The notes beneath the pieces were generated by a model. That model was not told the DNA's origin. It worked only from the letters and a program-made list of their open reading frames with translations, and did not search any database. From Owenia fusiformis (taxonomy: Eukaryota; Annelida; Polychaeta; Sabellida; Oweniidae), in the NCBI GenBank assembly GCA_903813345.2, contig CAIIXF020000095.1:1-30307 (forward strand): a DNA stretch of 30,307 bases, given 5' to 3'. Of this stretch, positions 26,901 through 30,307 are shown one piece after another. The translations under genes and the position numbers were made by a program. Numbering within the stretch: the stretch's first letter is position 1; each line of letters begins with the position of its first letter.

Positions 26901-28203
26901 CACGTCGCCGGACGAGACACTCTTAGGATGAGATCCTCCTCGGATGAGCGGTACGAAATAAATTTTTCTTTCTAAAATTGAAATTAATGGTATAAAATGA
27001 TGTTATAGTTCAAGTTGAACAGAGTGGTGATGTCTCGTGTCATCTCGGGATGACACGTCGCCGGACGAGACACTCTTAGGATGAGATCCTCCTCGGATGA
27101 GCGGTACGAAATAAATTTTTCTTTCTAAAATTGAAATTAATGGTATAAAATGATGTTATAGTTCAAGTTGAACAGAGTGGTGATGTCTCGTGTCATCTCG
27201 GGATGACACGTCGCCGGACGAGACACTCTTAGGATGAGATCCTCCTTGGATGAGCGGTACGAAATAAATTTTTCTTTCTAAAATTGAAATTAATGGTATA
27301 AAATGATGTTATAGTTCAAGTTGAACAGAGTGGTGATGTCTCGTGTCATCTCGGAATGACACATCGCCGGACGAGACACTCTTAGGATGAGATCCTCCTC
27401 GGATGAGCGGTACGAAATAAATTTTTCTTTCTAAAATTGAAATTAATGGTATAAAATGATGTTATAGTTCAAGTTGAACAGAGTGGTGATGTCTCGTGTC
27501 ATCTCGGGATGACACGTCGCCGGACGAGACACTCTTAGGATGAGATCCTCCTCGGATGAGCGGTACGAAATAAATTTTTCTTTCTAAAATTGAAATTAAT
27601 GGTATAAAATGATGTTATAGTTCAAGGTGAACAGAGTGGTGATGTCTCGTGTCATCTCGGGATGACACGTCGCCGGACGAGACACTCTTAGGATGAGATC
27701 CTCCTCGGATGAGCGGTACGAAATAAATTTTTCTTTCTAAAATTGAAATTAATGGTATAAAATGATGTTATAGTTCAAGTTGAACAGAGTGGTGATGTCT
27801 CGTGTCATCTCGGGATGACACGTCGCCGGACGAGACACTCTTAGGATGAGATCCTCCTCGGATGAGCGGTACGAAATAAATTTTTCTTTCTAAAATTGAA
27901 ATTAATGGTATAAAATGATGTTATAGTTCAAGTTGAACAGAGTGGTGATGTCTCGTGTCATCTCGGGATGACACGTCGCCGGACGAGACACTCTTAGGAT
28001 GAGATCCTCCTCGGATGAGCGGTACGAAATAAATTTTTCTTTCTAAAATTGAAATTAATGGTATAAAATGATGTTATAGTTCAAGTTGAACAGAGTGGTG
28101 ATGTCTCGTGTCATCTCGGGATGACACGTCGCCGGACGAGACACTCTTAGGATGAGATCCTCCTCGGATGAGCGGTACGAAATAAATTTTTCTTTCTAAA
28201 ATT
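20992..28203. repeat. Right zone of the satellite with sparse base substitutions
   Basis: About 47 copies with 24 substitutions found by eye and only two indels (an extra T near 22065 and an extra G near 23835). Substitutions cluster at 22817-24226 and 25755-27627, with clean stretches between 24226 and 25755 and after 27627. Eight of the 24 are CpG to TpG or CpA changes (22817, 23889, 25836, 26144, 26454, 26495, 27247, 27363). This is the pattern of real sequence variation, unlike the indel-dominated left zone. Confidence 0.85.
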
Positions 28204-29324
28204 AAATTTTCATGGTCCAGTCCATCGACTCTTGGAGTGCTGTCTTTCATTCTTTGGTTATTCTTAAACCATACAGCATCTCCAGCTACATATAATTTAC
28301 TTGCAACATGCTCATTAGAATTGCGCTGTCGCTGAGGATTTTTCCTTGCAGCACAAGTACTACAGGCTCTACAAAATGCACGAGCATCAGCATGTTGCCT
28401 ATGCCAATAAAATCTGGCTCTAGTTTTCTGGTAAGTCTTGTTTACTCCAAAATGTCCTGAGCAGACATTGGTGTGGGAGTACTTTAACACAGTCTCCTTC
28501 ATAGGCCTTGGAGTGATGATTTGAAGGGTACATGAAGTTCCTTCATCATTCTCCCAAGAACGACATAAGACACCATTCTTAATGGTTAACCTATTCCATT
28601 GGGTCCAGTAAGTTTTCGTTATCTCAGACTTACAACTGATTTCTTTCCAATGTGGTCTGTGTCTTGAATGGTTCAAGGCATGCCATATGAGACTGATGTA
28701 AGGATCTTCACGTTGAGCCTCACTTATAGTTTTTAGTGTCCATTGCGGGACCTCATTATGTTCACAGTTTAGCTTCCCGGAGGAGCTTTTCAATCCACAG
28801 CTGGATTTCTTGTCATTAAGACTCTTAAGCAGAGTGGGAGCTTTGTGACTCCTCACATTTGGCTCATCTACTGATATCTCATAAATTTCCCCACTTACAT
28901 TTCCATTGGAGGAATTCAGTAACAATTCTCTATTGTGGTAATTAATATTGACTCCTTGTTTAGACAAGATGTCACAACCGAAAATGTTGAACCCACTGAG
29001 CTGAGCAACAATTATCTGGGCCTCACAAGTAGTACCACAGAGATCAACAGAGCATTCTATTGCTCCAAATATCTCAAGATGGGAGCCATCTGCCTGTTTA
29101 AATATCTTATTCACTTTACATAATTCAGGCTGATTTTCTAAGTGTATTTTCTGGTAATCAGCAATGTCAATCATAGTTATGACTGCCCCTGTGTCTACTA
29201 GAAAATTCATAGGGTAGTCACATATCTCAGCAGTTGTAATTATTCTCTTCACTTGATTTGAACTATATACATTCTCAAAACTAATAGGAGCAACAGTAGT
29301 TTTCTTATCTTTATCCCTTGACTG
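28074..29324 (-). CDS. pol: Retroelement pol remnant (protease and integrase zinc domain) fused to satellite sequence
   Basis: The frame opens directly after the gag stop and ends at TAA 28074-28076, inside the satellite. Residue numbers count from the GTG at 29250-29252. A retropepsin lies at about 10-115, with the catalytic motif DTGA at 20-23 and FGCDIL at 91-96. Residues about 168-250 match the linker between RNase H and integrase (WTLKTISEAQREDPYISLIW, then YWTQWN and NGVLCRSWE). The HHCC zinc domain follows at 250-304, then a GDAVW stretch of the integrase C-terminal region at 324-328. Missing are RT and RNase H (expected between about 116 and 168) and the integrase catalytic core (expected near 304-312). 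Both losses leave the frame open. Residues 350-392 are encoded by satellite DNA. There is no ATG upstream of the protease, so expression would need readthrough from gag. It is probably non-functional as a mobile-element enzyme set. Confidence 0.85.
   Translation of the reverse strand, partial: QSRDKDKKTTVAPISFENVYSSNQVKRIITTAEICDYPMNFLVDTGAVITMIDIADYQKIHLENQPELCKVNKIFKQADGSHLEIFGAIECSVDLCGTTCEAQIIVAQLSGFNIFGCDILSKQGVNINYHNRELLLNSSNGNVSGEIYEISVDEPNVRSHKAPTLLKSLNDKKSSCGLKSSSGKLNCEHNEVPQWTLKTISEAQREDPYISLIWHALNHSRHRPHWKEISCKSEITKTYWTQWNRLTIKNGVLCRSWENDEGTSCTLQIITPRPMKETVLKYSHTNVCSGHFGVNKTYQKTRARFYWHRQHADARAFCRACSTCAARKNPQRQRNSNEHVASKLYVAGDAVWFKNNQRMKDSTPRVDGLDHENLILERKIYFVPLIRGGSHPKSVSSGDVSSRDDTRHHHSVQLEL
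28198..28217. other. Satellite to retroelement junction
   Basis: The last satellite copy (starting at 28123) matches the consensus through about 28203, monomer position 81, in the AT-rich half. The next bases, AAATTTTCATGGT, still resemble the satellite's GAAATTAATGGT before clear retroelement coding sequence begins. The border can therefore be placed only within about 14 bases, and a microhomology-mediated join is possible. There is no LTR end and no recognisable target-site duplication, so this does not look like a clean retroelement insertion into the satellite. Confidence 0.75.
28206..28340 (-). other. Fragment of integrase C-terminal region
   Basis: Residues 305-349 of the pol remnant contain YVAGDAVWFKNNQR, which resembles the K/R-x-GDxVW segment that opens the C-terminal domain of many Ty3/gypsy integrases. 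The later GPY/F-type residues are not visible, because the element is cut by the satellite junction shortly after. The identification rests on this short motif and its position. Confidence 0.55.
28341..28505 (-). other. Integrase HHCC zinc-binding domain
   Basis: The zinc ligands are His260, His267, Cys297 and Cys300 of the pol remnant, with spacing H-X6-H-X29-C-X2-C. Between them are the family-typical GHFGVNKTYQKTRARFYWHR residues, and CAARK follows. In an intact integrase this N-terminal domain aids multimerisation and binding of LTR ends. Here the catalytic core that should follow within about 40-60 residues is missing: CAARKNP passes almost directly into sequence resembling the region after the core. 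Confidence 0.85.
28908..29225 (-). other. Retropepsin-like aspartic protease domain
   Basis: This covers residues about 10-115 of the pol remnant. The active-site loop is FLVDTGA with catalytic Asp20. The second conserved element near the domain end is FGCDIL, in the position of the usual (I/L)LGxD motif. The domain is about 100 residues, the normal length for a retroviral-type protease that acts as a homodimer to cut Gag and Gag-Pol. Phe replaces the usual Leu in the second motif, a mild variation. Confidence 0.85.
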
Positions 29325-29330
29325 TTAAGT
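29319..29330 (-). promoter_or_regulatory. gag-pol stop codon in a readthrough-type context (TAA CAG TCA)
   Basis: On the minus strand the sequence is ACT TAA CAG TCA. The protease frame downstream is in the same phase as gag (29325 minus 29250 is 75, divisible by three) and has no ATG before the protease motif. The six bases after the stop, CAGTCA, fit CARYYA, the context that promotes readthrough of the tobacco mosaic virus stop codon. Gammaretroviruses also make Gag-Pol by readthrough, using a different signal. The alternative is a simple nonsense mutation in an element that originally had a fused gag-pol frame. Confidence 0.55.
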
Positions 29331-30307
29331 CTTGGGAAAGGTACACTCATTACTGTAATGCCCTAATGTGTCACAATTATAACAGGTTATCTCAGACCTA
29401 GGCTTTCTTAAAGACCTTTTCTTTACCAGAACAGTCAACAGAGCCTCCAGCCTGTCAAATAGCTTGTACAGTGTATCATAACTGACGAGATTATCATCGT
29501 TAGCACTGCTCTCAATATCAACTGCACATATGCTATCTGATAATAACGTAGGTTTTTGACCCTTACGAATTCGTTCAGATTCAAGGTAAGACTCTTGTTT
29601 GAGAGCAATAGAAATAGCTACATCTAGCGTATCAGGCTCTCCCATATTAACCACATCTCGAATCTGATCATCAAGCAATGCTTGTTGAAAGCGAGTGCGA
29701 GCAAATCTGTCTTGAGCTTCCCTGGACAGTTCAGGAAATGCCAGAGCTGCCAAGCGTCGAATGTGAATGTCTTGGCCTAGTTTTTGCAGTGGCTCCTTTG
29801 GCCTCTGCTGTCTACTATGAAACTGAGCTTCATACAATGTGGCCTTGCCTTCAGGCCCAAATCGTTTATCAAGTGCACTCACTAATTGCTCATACGTATA
29901 ACCAGGTTGCAATTCATTCAAAACCTCCAAGGCCTGCCCCTTCAAACTGGATGCCAGAAAATAATTTTTATCATTTATGCTCCAGTTATTTGAGCGAGCA
30001 CACACTTCAAAATGCCTTTTATAGTCTTGCCATGGACTTGTACCGTCATACTTATCAGGTTTTATTTTCACAGATTTGTTACTAGATTGGTTTTCATTTT
30101 TCAATGATCCAATAACTTCTCTTACAACCTGTAATACAGGGGTCATATCAACATCAGGTGACGGTGAAGTAGCACCTGTCACATTTACTGTCTGCTGTGT
30201 CTGTGAAATGTTTTCTATATGTGGAGAACTATTCAACAGATCACAATTCGGTATGTGCTCTAACACAATATCTCGTGAGGGAGAACTACTAAGTAAATTC
30301 CTCTTAT
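29325..30307 (-). CDS. gag: Retroelement Gag polyprotein, 5' partial
   Basis: This frame encodes the structural protein that packages retroelement RNA into particles. It is open from the right edge (last whole codon 30303-30305) to TAA at 29325-29327, at least 326 residues. The true start lies outside the window: the codon at 30264-30266 is GTG, and the first ATG in frame is at 30144-30146. Counting from the GTG, residues 1-65 are rich in S, N, T and Q. Residues about 67-240 look like a retrotransposon Gag core (KIKPDKYDGTSPWQDYKRHF, then a helix-rich segment). Residues 280-290 are basic, and a zinc knuckle follows at 295-308. Gag is usually 300-450 residues in this group, so little is missing. 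The next frame downstream is in the same phase, separated only by the stop. The family is clear; the exact clade is not. Confidence 0.9.
   Translation of the reverse strand, partial: KRNLLSSSPSRDIVLEHIPNCDLLNSSPHIENISQTQQTVNVTGATSPSPDVDMTPVLQVVREVIGSLKNENQSSNKSVKIKPDKYDGTSPWQDYKRHFEVCARSNNWSINDKNYFLASSLKGQALEVLNELQPGYTYEQLVSALDKRFGPEGKATLYEAQFHSRQQRPKEPLQKLGQDIHIRRLAALAFPELSREAQDRFARTRFQQALLDDQIRDVVNMGEPDTLDVAISIALKQESYLESERIRKGQKPTLLSDSICAVDIESSANDDNLVSYDTLYKLFDRLEALLTVLVKKRSLRKPRSEITCYNCDTLGHYSNECTFPKT
29343..29384 (-). other. Gag CCHC zinc knuckle
   Basis: The motif CYNCDTLGHYSNEC has the spacing C-X2-C-X4-H-X4-C (Cys295, Cys298, His303, Cys308, counted from the GTG at 30266). This is the nucleocapsid RNA-binding zinc knuckle typical of retroviral and Ty3/gypsy Gag. 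It is a single knuckle sitting five residues before the gag stop, and all four metal ligands are intact. Confidence 0.95.

Larger units (their letters stand above)
1..28203. repeat. 153-bp tandem satellite DNA array, about 184.5 copies
   Basis: One satellite family fills this whole stretch head to tail. In clean stretches the monomer is exactly 153 bp: successive copies of the start word GACACGTCGCC lie at 12364 and 12517. Counting phase from position 1 (starts at 919, 4265, 6865, 12364 and 27817) gives 184 full copies and a final partial copy beginning at 28123. All copies have the same orientation and nothing interrupts them. The consensus is about 40.5% G+C with nine CpGs, more than its base composition predicts (about six). 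Every one of the six reading frames contains a stop in each consensus monomer, so the array is noncoding. It continues past the left edge. A pericentromeric or other heterochromatic location is plausible but not shown. I do not recognise the family by name. Confidence 0.98.
28204..30307 (-). mobile_element. Partial, non-autonomous Ty3/gypsy-type LTR retroelement
   Basis: Read on the minus strand, the order is Gag core, CCHC zinc knuckle, stop codon, aspartic protease, RNase H-integrase linker, integrase zinc-binding domain, then a fragment of the integrase C-terminal region. This is the Ty3/gypsy gene order. Reverse transcriptase, RNase H and the integrase catalytic core are absent, so the copy cannot be autonomous. 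The 5' LTR, primer binding site and start of gag lie beyond the right edge. The 3' end and 3' LTR have been replaced by satellite. Frames remain open apart from one stop between gag and pol, which argues for a fairly young copy. Confidence 0.9.

Noticed and set aside
1-28203. CRISPR array
   Set aside because: The whole 153-bp unit repeats, with no unique spacers between short repeats, and no cas genes are present.
1-28203. Tandem repeat encoding a repetitive protein, since 153 is divisible by three
   Set aside because: Each of the six frames of the consensus monomer contains at least one stop, so no frame can stay open across copies.
28204-28217. LTR end or target-site duplication at the satellite border
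   Set aside because: No TG...CA terminus, polypurine tract or direct duplication is visible. The border falls inside coding sequence of the integrase C-terminal region.
28935-29123. Plus-strand 62-codon open frame
   Set aside because: It lies antisense inside the protease coding region and shows no recognisable domain; it is a shadow of pol.
29250-29252. Translation start of the protease frame at GTG
   Set aside because: GTG is not a normal eukaryotic start. The frame is open back to the gag stop with no ATG, so expression as a Gag extension is more likely than independent initiation.
29678-30085. Plus-strand 135-codon open frame
   Set aside because: It is antisense to the Gag core, has no recognisable motif and is explained as a shadow of gag.

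Overview
The window is eukaryotic repeat DNA, most likely from an invertebrate animal. Two things support this: a Ty3/gypsy-type retroelement with animal-style Gag, protease and integrase motifs, and a very long single-family satellite array. There are no bacterial operons, ribosome binding sites, tRNA or rRNA genes, and no CRISPR array. The phylum cannot be fixed from the sequence alone; an aquatic invertebrate such as a mollusc or cnidarian is only an impression from the style of the Gag.

Layout. Positions 1 to about 28203 (93% of the window) are one uninterrupted head-to-tail satellite. The consensus monomer is 153 bp (about 40.5% G+C). By phase counting there are 184 complete copies plus one cut copy, all in the same orientation, and the array runs off the left edge. 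The monomer has two halves: a CpG-rich half with nine CpGs, inverted repeats and a 16-bp internal ladder, and an AT-rich half with a TATAAAA motif and an AATAAA motif. Copy quality falls into zones. Positions 1-5318 carry many single-base indels. Positions 5319-6840 are badly degraded. From 6841 to 20990 the copies become nearly perfect. From 20992 to 27627 they carry sparse base substitutions, one third of them CpG transitions.

Positions 28204-30307 hold a partial Ty3/gypsy-type retroelement on the minus strand; its 5' end lies beyond the right edge. The gag frame (zinc knuckle at its end) and the protease-containing frame are in the same phase, separated only by one TAA codon followed by CAGTCA. 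That matches the CARYYA context known from programmed stop-codon readthrough. The downstream frame keeps the protease, the RNase H-integrase linker, the integrase HHCC zinc domain and a little of the integrase C-terminal region. It lacks reverse transcriptase, RNase H and the integrase catalytic core, yet stays open. It then runs straight into the satellite, which supplies its last ~43 codons and its stop. This is a non-autonomous, truncated copy at the edge of the array. No LTR is seen at the junction.

No host gene is visible. All open frames inside the array arise from the satellite. The main points of interest are the readthrough context, the doubly deleted but still open pol frame, the terminal-inverted-repeat architecture of the monomer, and the zonation of variants, which mixes biology with a likely assembly signature.
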